A program made the position numbers and the translations under genes. Under the pieces are notes generated by a model. That model did no database searches. It was not told the origin of the DNA and was given only the letters and a program-made list of their open reading frames with translations. Shown in pieces: positions 11,221-20,957 of a stretch of 64,000 nucleotides of DNA; the first letter of the stretch is position 1; each line of letters begins with the position of its first letter. The DNA lies in contig AJFK01000126.1 in NCBI GenBank assembly GCA_000467715.1, positions 1 through 64,000 of the forward strand, given 5' to 3'. This stretch comes from Hysterium pulicare CBS 123377. Its lineage: Eukaryota; Ascomycota; Dothideomycetes; Hysteriales; Hysteriaceae.

Positions 11221-13164
11221 TTAGGCTCCTCCGTTCAAGTCTCCAACCATAGCTTGCATCTGATCGTTGACAAATAGGCTGGCTGTCCAGACCGCAAAGC
11301 TAATGCATGGTGGGACGAGTACAAGAGAGCTTTGTAAGGTAAAGCCCTGGGCCCAGGCGAGGGCATGGACGTACATAACACCGAAAACAGCGCTCATAAG
11401 AAGAAAACTACCAGAGTGAGCCATCTGAGGGAGATAGGATGGACAACGAAGTTTGTTCTTACCGATCTTGATGGCCAGTCCGCCGGTGTCGCCTGTAAAG
11501 GGTAAAGGTGTAGCCACCAAAGTTGGGTATCCACGAAGCACCGACTCCTCTTGCCCTATTATGAGACGTGAGTAAAGCAACAAAGATTCTGGCTATATGG
11601 AAATGGCCACTAACGATTGGTATAAGTCTGAGCGGCCTTGGTCTACTAGTCCGACAAGAACTACCCAAGCCGCACAATGGAAAAGAGTCGATAATCCTAG
11701 AAGGGTACAGCGGTGGCGTACAGCCGCATTGTATAGGGCGGATAGTTGACGCCAGAGATATGGAAGTAATCTTTGTCCAACAGGTACGAGCATATGTAAG
11801 GCAGCCTTGCCCAAAAATGCCTTCATCATCCCTGTCCATCCGTTTCCGAGACCGGGTTCTCTATGCGGTAAGGATCCGAAGTCATCCAAAGGTATGTCTT
11901 GCATGTTTAATACGAAATCACCACCGCCTGACGGTGGGGGCATTGCAGCGACCTTGGGCATAAGGAGAATGCCAGCCAGTAAAAGGGCGCTATTCCGATC
12001 CACCTGACCTCCAAGTTGTTTAACCAGCTTCTCTACAATTGCCCAACCAGATCGCAAAGGTCCATTAGTCAGCAAGTCAAGAAGATGAACACTGCTTCGA
12101 TGCATCCGAGGATGGGAGAAGGTCGAATAGAAAAGCGAGGTCAAAGTCCAATATTCTTTCTCTGGTCTTCTCGTAATACCAGGATCATGTAGGAAAGGCA
12201 GCCTTTCTATGGGCAGATCAATAAAAGGGTCTGGAAGGGCAACGAGGAAATCGAGCATGGAGCGATCGAATGTAGATCTTTCCATGTCATGTTCGTTAGC
12301 AACGCAATTACCGGGGAAACTCCTGGGCTTGTTGTTCAAAAGATAATCAACCACGCTCCGGTAGATTCGCTCTGTCGGCCGCTGCATTGACATCAGACGA
12401 CGCGCGCGGTCAAGAAGAGCATCTGGACTGGTCAATAACAGTGCTTCAATGATTGGGTAGACCTAGCATGAGATTCCCAAAAGTTTTACTCACTATATTC
12501 CGTGATTTTTCCATCAAGCTCGTCAATAAGCTTCTGACGCTGAGATGCAGCATCTAATTTGTCTTTGAGAATCGACTGAATGCGATAAGTGTAGTTCTCC
12601 GCTTTTTCACCGTCCAGATTATTTGACTGTTCTTCCAATTTCGCAAACTCGAGCTGGCCTTGAAGCATAACTCGACTCGAAAGCGTTCCAAAACGTCGAT
12701 AAACGCAGAAATTCGGATCGCTGTTCAAGAAGGTGGCTTGTACACGTACATGGAAGTCTTCGAATAACGGCCGGTTGTCGTAGTGACCTAGAGAAGACAA
12801 AGCCGCAGAGACTACCGGCTTGTGCTCAACAGCATTTGTCCCACTTTCGTACGGAGTACCAGGATGATCTTCGAATTGATTTTGTAGTGGTGTCTTCCCA
12901 TTGATATTTTCCATCGTCTCTGTTCTGATCCCTGATGAAGTGTCAATGTCAAGATAGTCACAGCGAATCTGGTGCTTTGTGCAATTGCGGCTATTTCTTG
13001 AGTTAGCACAAACGATAATGGCTTAGATTGCTCATCGGTTCCATTTTCACTCACCATTGTGAAATCGTTTCATCACATCGAATACGTCGTCTTCTACAAG
13101 TCATGCAGCCCTTTCGGGCTTTAGTATGGCTCCGCCGGGGAGGTCCACCTCCAGGTCCAGCCAT
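11221..13164 (-). CDS. Zn2Cys6 DNA-binding domain fused to DUF6594-like membrane protein
   Basis: Exon 1 (13164-13055) starts MAGPGGGPPRRSHTKARKGC. Exon 2 (12990-12494) follows a 64-nt intron with a GCTAAC branch site, and exon 3 starts at 12443 after a 50-nt intron. The first junction completes a Zn2Cys6 cluster with cysteines at residues 20, 23, 30, 37, 40 and 47 (GCMTCRRRRIRCDE, then QCRNCTKHQIRCDY). Downstream is DUF6594-like sequence: FCVYRRFGTLSSRVML, LEFAKLEEQSNNLD, SPDALLDRARRLMSMQRPTE and MLDFLVALPDPF. It is followed by hydrophobic segments (LLGLSTLFHCAAWVVLVGLV; LLMSAVFGVMYVHALAWAQG; VPPCISFAVWTASLFV). The 3' exon structure below about 11640 is unresolved: donors GTTAGT and GTAAGA and several acceptors give competing frames. 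The stop at 11221 belongs to the frame that includes the last two hydrophobic segments. Zn2Cys6 proteins bind DNA as transcription factors, and membrane tethering here is inference. The alternative is two genes, but the completed cysteine cluster argues for the fusion. Confidence 0.68.
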
Positions 13165-13916
13165 TTGACTTAACGAATAATCTCTTGGAGTGGGCAAGAA
13201 GCTAAGAGTAAGAAACGAAACTTGAAAGTCCCTTTGTGACGTCTTCTCCTTTCTCCTGCTTGCATGCACGCCTTTAAAATGTGCCCAAATGCTCGAAGTC
13301 CACTGGATTTGTCTCTCCTGAAGCCGTTGATAACTGGGGTTTAATGAGGAAGGGTAGAGTATCGGATCTTAGGACTTGGTTTGGTATCGGTCGCTATGGG
13401 AAAAAAAGCCTGCGTCTCTAAGGCGACGAGTTGCCCATAATCGACGAAGAAGTGGGAGCGTTCGTCAATTCTTAGGTACCTTCTGTGGTAGTCGATAATC
13501 TAGAGGAGGCTCTCGAAATTCCTCCGCATTCTTGAGGCGCATATTTGCGAACCGGGCTGAGCAACAAGGCAAACGAACTTCTTCCACCTCAGCTGAGAGC
13601 GTGCATTAAAAAACAGGTTTTCATCGTCTTGGTTGGGAAAAAGTCCAATGGTATGAGTTATGAGTTGAAAGCAATTTTGCCTGAGGCACTGGTATTCGTC
13701 AGCACTCTGTGATTATTGGTGCACGTTAGCATCTGTTATCCATGCCACGCGCGTTGGCAACATACTCAGCCCCAACAAAGTTTTTTTCGGTTGCCTTGCA
13801 TCATGTGCCCTCCGAGAACCGAACAGACTTGGCAATTGCTACGGGTGCCCAAACTTTGAAGTGTCGACTTCGGTTCCGCCTCCAGCTCAACCTCTTCGCA
13901 CATTCGGATACACCTA
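13165..13916. other. Divergent intergenic region
   Basis: About 750 bp between the minus-strand zinc-cluster gene and the plus-strand chimeric remnant. A 62-codon frame at 13742-13930 has no recognisable motif. No P-loop (GxxxxGKS) is found where the upstream part of the adjacent G domain would be expected. Confidence 0.45.
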
Positions 13917-14681
13917 ATGCCTGGATTTAACGATCATTTACCGCGTTCCAGGGAAATGGATCCTCTCTGCGCAGCTATGTGCATATCAACTAAATGTATA
14001 GGGATTGTCGAATCGGTTGCAAAGATCCCGAAGAAAAATGTCCTTGGGCAGGAGATAGACCAGTACCGCGACAGAATTACAATAATCGATACTCCTGGGT
14101 TCGACGACACGAGTCAGTCAGATGCTGAATGTTTGGATGAGATCGCCCAGTTTATTTGCTTGCAGTATCAACTCGGAATACCTCTGAAGGGCATTATTTG
14201 GATGCATCAGATTACTGATAGCAAAATGCAAAGTACGACGCAAAGATACCACCCATTGAAATCAGGCTGCGGAGGACGCAAATATCAGCCAGTTCAACCT
14301 AACGATAACTTCGTGATCTGCGACGCGGGTGGAGGAACGGTGGATCTCCTTTCATACAGAGCGCACGATCTTCCAATATCTTCTTTTCCTACCGAATGGT
14401 CAACTAAGATTTCACGGAACGACGGAGGCAGACATCTAGACCCAGAACCTCACAACATTCTGATTTGGGAGGAGCTGGTAGATGGACTTCAAAAAGCCGA
14501 TACAGAGATGGAGATGTACCATTGTTCAGCCCTAAGAGGACTCTATTGTCAACCATGGCAAAAGCGAACTTGGTTGAGACACGAACCAATTTTGGATAGA
14601 AAAGTCGAAGAAAGAATCGATATTTCGGGTCTCACAAAATCCCACTCAAATCGCCACATCCAGGATACTCAAGAACGGTAA
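13917..14681 (+). pseudogene. Chimeric remnant: partial G domain plus Hsp70-like fragment
   Basis: An ATG-started frame of 254 codons. Residues about 40-105 resemble the middle of a fungal AIG1/dynamin-like G domain: ITIIDTPGFDDTSQSDAE carries the G3 DTPG motif, and GIPLKGIIWMHQITDSKMQ follows. The P-loop that should precede it is absent. Residues about 130-150 then match the phosphate-binding motif of Hsp70-like proteins (NDNFVICDAGGGTVDLLSYR). The rest (ILIWEELVDGLQKADTEMEM and onward) is unassigned. Neither domain is complete, so I call it a remnant of two joined host genes. The long open frame leaves room for an expressed chimera. A donor-like GTAAGT lies at the end of the frame, but splicing from this frame to the C2H2 exon at about 14761 would be out of phase. 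Confidence 0.55.
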
Positions 14682-14819
14682 GTTGAGGTGTATAGGATAT
14701 ACAGGAAGGAGGTGCTGAGCATATTTAGGCATACCGATAATGACCAATTGTCCTCTTCAGCGTACGCAATAAATCAGCCTACTCCAAGCATCAAAGAAAA
14801 CAGAGCGTCTCCTTCACCA

Positions 14820-15829
14820 ATGGGACATGAGCCACAAAACCTCCTCTGTGGGAATTGCAATAAACAATTTACTGGAGAGTACGCGAAGGGGAATCTCATG
14901 CGACATATTGAACATCATGACTGGAAGTGTCTTCGCGGAGGAAATGGTTGCTCTAAATCATTTGCAAGGAGTGATGCACGACTGAAGCATGAATGTAGAC
15001 ACCATCCTGACTGGATTATCAAGGGGGGCCACTTACTGTTCGAGAAAGTCTATCGTAAAGCATCCGAGGGCGACATTCGGGAAGCTGATAACTCGCCACC
15101 GCAGCACATCAAAGATGTGAGTAATTCGGCTTCGCTTGATCAACGGATTCCAGTGCTTCACAGAATCGAGGAGAATTGTCTTCTATATCTTGACGAGGAT
15201 GGAAATGGAAGGCGATCAATAGAAGATCAGGTTCAGGCTGAAAGAAAGAATAATCGGCAGAGCTGGGGTTCACTCTTAGCAGAGGTGGCAGGGTTGATGG
15301 CTACTGGAATACTCACATCTTCCAAACTGACCAGCTCGGACATGGGCTTTCGCCAGCAGAGATATATGCTGGACATGGTTGGTAATTTTAACACCATGTC
15401 AGAATGGCAAGATTTGGGCCAACAAGTAAGATGTCCCTACGCCTTTCCTTCTTTTCATGTTCTAATGGGCTGTTTTAGAATCTCCCTCTAGGCGCTCTGG
15501 CCGTAACTGGCGCCTTGTTTGTAGGACATTGTACCTGGTTCTATCACCACCACTGTCGTCACGTGTATGGAGATCGTTTCCTCCTGGTAGGGAACGTGTT
15601 CGGCTTCATCCTCGGAATCGCCCAAGACAGAGACGTTCAAGGAATCCTGCTGTCAGTGCTCCCGTGGAGTATCCTATCAGCGCTGGTCCTTAGCGCTGCA
15701 GCTCATGCTATGTGCGACTGGCCAACTCTTAACTCCGCAGATGAAAGTTGTTTGAGAGGACGCCAAAGCTCTAATATCATGTTCAAGGACGACAAAACAG
15801 TCGATGGTCGAAACATTGAACCAGTTTGA
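14820..15829 (+). CDS. C2H2 zinc-finger protein with hydrophobic C-terminus
   Basis: Exons 14820-15425 and 15479-15829 join in phase 0 across a 53-nt intron with a CTAATG branch site, giving 318 residues. Finger 1 is C10-x2-C13 with H29 and H33 (CGNCNKQFTGEYAKGNLMRH). Finger 2 uses C37, C44, H57 and H61 or H62 (WKCLRGGNGCSKSFARSDAR). This is the fungal arrangement in which the second finger has a wide Cys spacing. The C-terminal half is hydrophobic: SLLAEVAGLMATGIL, then in exon 2 LGALAVTGALFVGHCTWF and GNVFGFILGIAQ, and ILLSVLPWSILSALVLSAAA. At least two segments are long enough to cross a membrane. In-frame sequence continues upstream of the chosen ATG, with a good acceptor at about 14760, so an earlier exon may exist. 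Nucleic-acid binding follows from the fingers; membrane attachment is inferred. Confidence 0.65.
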
Positions 15830-16456
15830 TGCTGTGATGAACATGGCCGGACGGGTTCGCGCACCTGTGCCTCTACCTTGGAGAGAATAGTCTCTGTAAG
15901 AGATGCGCTCCGTCATTATCATTCAGATATATCGTAGCGTCGCAGATAGTTTGGAGATAGGACATATAGTAGTCAATCGTCTTGGGTTTAAAGCGATTTC
16001 AACACAGATGAATCGTATGGTGAGAGGTTGGCCGGAGAAATTGGTGTGCCGAGACGCCAGATCAACCCATTCGCCAAGCCCACTCATGTGATGTAGATCT
16101 TTTACCGAAGGCACAAATCGATCGCTCAATTCAACCTTTTTGATTGTTTAATATGTATGTATTTATATTACTTCTTCCAATGATGGAGGTAGGATGAGTT
16201 ATGTTTGGTATCACGTGCCTTTGATGGGAATGGTGTACGACTAGTATGGGAAATTAGTACCTAGATACAGCTGCCTAGGTATCAAAATTCTCTCAATCAA
16301 ATAGAAAATCAGATATGAGAACAGACCTTCGCTGCAGTAGTCCCAAGCCCTACGAACAGCAATTCGGCCTGTTGACGTCATAGCGCTCCTTTTCACAATT
16401 TTTCATCTATCCGTCCAGAGCCCAACAGAGTTATTGGCACCGTCTCCAACCATATC
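15830..16456. other. Intergenic, no gene recognised
   Basis: About 630 bp between two plus-strand genes. Only short frames without motifs are present. It presumably contains the promoter of the F-box gene. Confidence 0.5.
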
Positions 16457-18013
16457 ATGGGCCTCCTCGACCTTCCCACCGAAATCCTCGACGAAATTGT
16501 CGGCCTCACTCTCCCGTCCGGCATTGAGGCCTTAGCACTTTGCTGCAAAGCCGTAAATGCGCTCGCAGCATCCCACGTCCAGCGACATAATACCCTTAAA
16601 CGACAATGGAAGTACACAACCAATAACAGCAAACGCCGCGGCGATGCACTCCGCATGCTCTACGAGATTTCCCGAGATTCTCTTGTCGCGCAGTACATTG
16701 AAACGCTGAATCTATGGGACCGCCGCCATCTACCCTCGAATTTAGGCGGAGGCCGTCGCCGATTCAACGCTGGTGACTTTGTCGACTTTCGATTGGATGA
16801 AAAGGCTATGGAGAGGATAAAGGGGATGGTGACGAGATCGGAATACTTAGAGAAAGCAGGGGTAGATGCGGATGAGTGGTGGGACAAGATTATGAAGGAG
16901 GATGCGGATAGTAGTGATTACTACGATAACGAGAACGAGAACGAGAACGCGCCTTACACGGTTGTATCGCTCTTGAGCCACTTACCGAATTTAAAGGCAC
17001 TGCAGTTGTCGCCTATCTGGAGTGACATTGCGCCGTTTGAGGATGCGAGGGACGATCAGAAGAGATTGGTATCTGTGCTTGATGCTATCGTCAAGAGTGC
17101 AAACGGCGGGAATGATCGTGGGAGGTCGCTGGAAAAGCTGGAGACTATCTTGCCATTCATGCCGGAGGGGTACGATGAGCGGGCGGGCTTGCAATGCGTG
17201 CAACCATTCTTGCCACTGAAGAGTGTCAGGGAACTGTACGCCGTGAGCTGTCTAGCTGTCGACGACCACTACACTGGTATTCCATTCCAGTGGCGCTTCT
17301 CGGAAATCAACTCGCCACTTAGAAGGGTGGAGTTGGCCTACTGCTGTATGGACGCGGACGGGATATCCGTGCTACTATCCCATACGCCTTCCCTTGAAGT
17401 CTTCAAATACTCGCACCAGACCAAATGGCACGGCTGCCAGCATGACTGGAACCCCGGCGCTTTCAACGAAGCCATAGCCAGGTACTGCGGTAAAACCATA
17501 ATCGATCTTGCAATTACCGTTGACCAAATATACGGCGAGATAATAAATGGCGCTTCGTCATTTCTCTCGTTTCCGAACTTGCGAACTCTCGAAGTCGACG
17601 TCCTTGTATTCTGCGGACCGCCGGTGGAAAGTGGACAGAGTCATGGTATGCAAGGGAGAATACCGGACGGAGAAACACCATGGATACCAGAAGATATTCC
17701 ATGTTTAGGGAGTATGCTGCCAGGAAGTATTACCGAAGTCCAGATCAACACAGACTTCCCAAACCCGGATGAAGTGGCGCTGGACAAGCTGTTGAAAAAT
17801 GTTAAGGAGGAACGGAGCACGAGATTGAAAAAGCTGGACAAGGTTGTCATACGGCAGTATGACGGAGACGGCGCGCGAGTATTGGCGGAGAGAGTGGGCA
17901 TCTCGTTTGAACTCTTCGATCAGGAAGGAACACAGACAAGCTCGATGAGGTCGATGATGCCGGCCTGGAAACGAGATTTTGGAGAGCGCATCGGCGGAGT
18001 GATGTTTACGTAA
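16457..18013 (+). CDS. F-box protein
   Basis: A single-exon frame of 518 residues. The N-terminus MGLLDLPTEILDEIVGLTLP followed by IEALALCCKAVNALA matches the F-box pattern LP.EIL..I...L..... L...C+....L. F-box proteins connect substrates to SCF ubiquitin ligases through Skp1. The remaining residues contain leucine-rich stretches of the LRR-like kind seen in fungal F-box proteins (VVSLLSHLPNLKALQLSPIW; LRRVELAYCCMDADGISVLL; FPNLRTLEVDVLVF). An acidic Asn/Glu microrepeat (NENENEN) lies near residue 158. The substrate is unknown. Confidence 0.85.
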   Translation: MGLLDLPTEILDEIVGLTLPSGIEALALCCKAVNALAASHVQRHNTLKRQWKYTTNNSKRRGDALRMLYEISRDSLVAQYIETLNLWDRRHLPSNLGGGRRRFNAGDFVDFRLDEKAMERIKGMVTRSEYLEKAGVDADEWWDKIMKEDADSSDYYDNENENENAPYTVVSLLSHLPNLKALQLSPIWSDIAPFEDARDDQKRLVSVLDAIVKSANGGNDRGRSLEKLETILPFMPEGYDERAGLQCVQPFLPLKSVRELYAVSCLAVDDHYTGIPFQWRFSEINSPLRRVELAYCCMDADGISVLLSHTPSLEVFKYSHQTKWHGCQHDWNPGAFNEAIARYCGKTIIDLAITVDQIYGEIINGASSFLSFPNLRTLEVDVLVFCGPPVESGQSHGMQGRIPDGETPWIPEDIPCLGSMLPGSITEVQINTDFPNPDEVALDKLLKNVKEERSTRLKKLDKVVIRQYDGDGARVLAERVGISFELFDQEGTQTSSMRSMMPAWKRDFGERIGGVMFT

Positions 18014-18683
18014 AAGCCGGTCCTACTTCAGTCTTCACATTGGGGTCTTTGTCGGAAGCTCACGTGCTTCGTCCTGGGAATGCGGTACGAATACTAGTGG
18101 GAGCATTGATCATCGTGACTCAGGAATACCATCGAAGACTACCCGCATCGTGGTTTACATTCGAACACCCAACGTCAGCAGATCGCTAACTGAATCATGG
18201 AAAGCAACCTCCACCTGAGTTCCTAATGATCACGTGTATTCAAGTGATTTTCCTCTAAGTCTGAGTATGCGGCGTCGACAAGATGGCGTCTCCTGTTGGA
18301 AAAGTACATTCAGTGGTACAAGGCAATTCCCTCTAATACTTTTTATTCGACACCACTTGGACTCACGTAACCAACCTCATAAGTCTTACCGTGGCTGTGC
18401 AACTATCTTAGGCTTGATATACAATGATCTAGGCCTTCAGCCACCACTGTTCGACCTTCAGATTTTTACTCTGTTACACTATATTAACATTTGGCACGGC
18501 GTAGAAGGTCGTGGGCACTGCAAGGCTGAACCCAAATCCGAGGGGGCTCTCAGGCATGAGGAGAAGCACCTATCTAGAATAGATAAGCCACAATAGCTGC
18601 CTATTGCCATCCAGCCTGAGAATAAATCAAAGCTCCTTCCCTATTCTTCGGTGCTGCAAAATCATTGACGTCTTTTCATTATC
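18014..18683. other. Intergenic, no gene recognised
   Basis: About 670 bp. A 120-codon plus frame at 18234-18596 has no motif, so I do not call it. Confidence 0.5.
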
Positions 18684-19648
18684 ATGTCCCAGCCACCCAT
18701 GGAAGTCCTCCAAGCTAAAGATGCTTCGCGTCTTGGTTTACAACAGATGAACCGCTGGCAGGCCATTTATCTGGCGATCGCAGCGTAAGTATTCTCATCA
18801 GCAAAGCGACAAACTGCTGCATCGGGGATGTTGACATATTTAGGACGTCTATATTAATGTCTGTTTCCACGTCGTCTTCTACCCATGATGCCTTTACCGT
18901 CACGCCGAAAACCAGGTTCGCATCTATAAAGCGCAGAATGTCGTCTCTCAAAAGCAAGATCACTTCTCTGGTACCAAGAACCGCATTTAGATGGGACATC
19001 CTTCTTTGGGCCATTTTCGTAGGCGTCTTGGCCCTTGTCCACATTCTACTAGCAATTTTCGGGAAGGCAGATGATTATGCCTTTGCGACCATTCGCACAG
19101 GAAACAGCTTCAAGCAGCTCCATCTTCTCAATACCATGGCTATTCAGCTGCCTCTCAATATACTCTCCGGTCTCTTGGTCTTTGGTTCGGATTAGGTACG
19201 GCGGTATTTGCTTGCTCCTTCAGTAAACGACAGATGGAATCCCGAAGGGAAATCTGCTTACCAGTCTTTCAGAGCCTGGCGGAAAGCAACCTTCATTCGC
19301 AAGCTACTCTGGGTCATATTGGTGTTGACGTCTCTGCCAAACTGCATCTTGTATAACTCACTCATACTCACTTCGAAACCCTCCTATGATGCGTACGAGG
19401 TGATGGTGGATGAGCACTTCTTTGCGGGCGAGAATTTTGATATCTCTGTATTGAATATGACCCAAGTTGAGTTTCAACCGGGTGCGCCGATGCTATATAA
19501 CATTTCCTGGCCGAGCAAATGGCCAGGTTCATCGAAATTACAGCAGACTCTTGAAACTGTCCAGAAGAACTCTTCTTTGTGGGTCAATTTATCGAACTCG
19601 GAATGCAGAGAGACATACGGTCTCCGAGTGTGGGATAACCCGCGATAA
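18684..19648 (+). pseudogene. Truncated DUF6536-type membrane protein gene
   Basis: Exon 1 (18684-18784, MSQPPMEVLQAKD) splices in phase through a 59-nt intron to exon 2 at 18844. Exon 2 encodes the DUF6536 N-terminal region of fungal multi-pass proteins: FRWDILLWAIFVGVLALVHI, LHLLNTMAIQLPLNILSGLL, YLLAPSVNDRWNPEGKSAYQ and LLWVILVLTSLPNCILYNSL. An in-frame TAG at 19193-19195 falls exactly between VFGSD and VRRYLLAP, where family members have an aromatic residue in an ungapped block. The frame then stays open to 19648 and stops long before the several hundred further residues usual for the family. One nonsense codon plus loss of the 3' part make this a pseudogene. The otherwise intact frame suggests recent inactivation. 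Confidence 0.7.
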
Positions 19649-19883
19649 CCACCCACCCAGCGCAACGCTTAGCCGTCTACGTTTCCGCTTAGCTTCTCTC
19701 TAATGTCCCGTCATTGAATGGAGGCATGACCGGTGAGAGTGGGTGGAAACGGACGGAACTTTCGGTGTTCGTAAAGAGTTGCTCAGGGTTTTCTTGCCTT
19801 CCATCTGCTTGCCTATTCTTGTCCTCGATACCCTTGAGATACTCGCTTGTTCGCTCCCTATTAAATCTAAATGCCAATCGTGG

Positions 19884-20957
19884 CTATCCATTGTCGTCTG
19901 AGGAAAGGTCCGAAATCTCGGACTCCTCGTCCGACACTTCGTCCTCGATAGCCTCGCCGTCGTCATCCCACTCCGCACCCTCACTCAAAGTGACATTTCT
20001 GCCAGTCAAGACATCGAACGCCCGCATTTCAATACTCGGAAGCGCATGCGTCAATATCCTCACTATTTTTGGGGCCGCCATCTGTGCTATAAGATCTTGC
20101 GCCTGCTTCTCCATATCCGCTTTTAGTTGAACCAACCCCCCTGGGGAGGAACCGCAACATGTGGCGTGCACCGCTGAGGTGGTTAGGGGTGACTCGTTAG
20201 ATAGACTGAGGTTGATAAGTATCTCGTTCAAACGTAGATTGGTGCTATGTTGTCGGGGTTTTAAAACATCGGCACAGATACTACGCATGCGCAGTCGCAA
20301 ACGTCGTAGCGTAGTAAGAAGAGCGGCGATACTTGTGCAGACATGGAATCCTTCACCGTGCTCTTGGCTTTGATGCGGTATAAGTCGAGTACCGCATATA
20401 TCTAGCTCTAGACTAGTTATATTGCTGGCTGATAAGAAGGCGCGCATTGTAGATAGAAAAAGGTAGTCGCGGCGTTCTAGAAGACGAAGTAGCGGATGCA
20501 GTTCACTGGTGGCTTGGATACGTAGGATGCGCAGTTTCCGTGATTGTTTAATGATGGTGGCGAGGTAGAAGAGATCGTTATTCAGCTCTGTTGTCCAGGC
20601 TGCGCGCACTGCGCGTCCATGAGCGCCATTCCAGGTTGACACATTTAGGACATTTACGGCCCGCGAATCGTGTTGAGACACTGGAGTAGAGTCCCAGTCT
20701 TCAAAGCCCTTCAAATCCAGGTCCAGGGTTTCCACGCTGTCTTTGACTAGAGGTAGACATGATTCCACGTACGGAGAAGACAGCAAGCGTCGTAGTGTCT
20801 TCTGAGTAACATAAAAATCATGGAAGCACGCGGTATGGGCAAATCTGCTCCACTGCTTACAGACTGTGAGGCGTGACAGATCCGAGCGGAAATAGGATGA
20901 GCCGACATAATCGAAAATTTGAATTAGGGTTTCGGGGGAAAGTTGGAGGAGTGGCAT
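19884..20957 (-). CDS. F-box protein with acidic C-terminus
   Basis: A single-exon frame of 357 residues. The N-terminus MPLLQLSPETLIQIFDYVGS followed by LSRLTVCKQWSRFA is an F-box. It continues with leucine-rich segments of the fungal F-box/LRR type (SRKLRILRIQATSELHPLLR; MRAFLSASNITSLELDICG; LLTTLRRLRLRMRSI). The last 35 or so residues are strongly acidic (EWDDDGEAIEDEVSDEESE), which may be a protein-interaction or nuclear tail. A role as substrate receptor of an SCF ligase follows from the F-box; the target is unknown. Confidence 0.8.
   Translation of the reverse strand: MPLLQLSPETLIQIFDYVGSSYFRSDLSRLTVCKQWSRFAHTACFHDFYVTQKTLRRLLSSPYVESCLPLVKDSVETLDLDLKGFEDWDSTPVSQHDSRAVNVLNVSTWNGAHGRAVRAAWTTELNNDLFYLATIIKQSRKLRILRIQATSELHPLLRLLERRDYLFLSTMRAFLSASNITSLELDICGTRLIPHQSQEHGEGFHVCTSIAALLTTLRRLRLRMRSICADVLKPRQHSTNLRLNEILINLSLSNESPLTTSAVHATCCGSSPGGLVQLKADMEKQAQDLIAQMAAPKIVRILTHALPSIEMRAFDVLTGRNVTLSEGAEWDDDGEAIEDEVSDEESEISDLSSDDNG

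Noticed and set aside
14678-14760. Splicing of the chimeric G-domain/Hsp70 frame into the C2H2 gene
   Set aside because: A GTAAGT donor and a TTCAG acceptor exist, but the phases do not match (phase 2 donor, phase 1 required).
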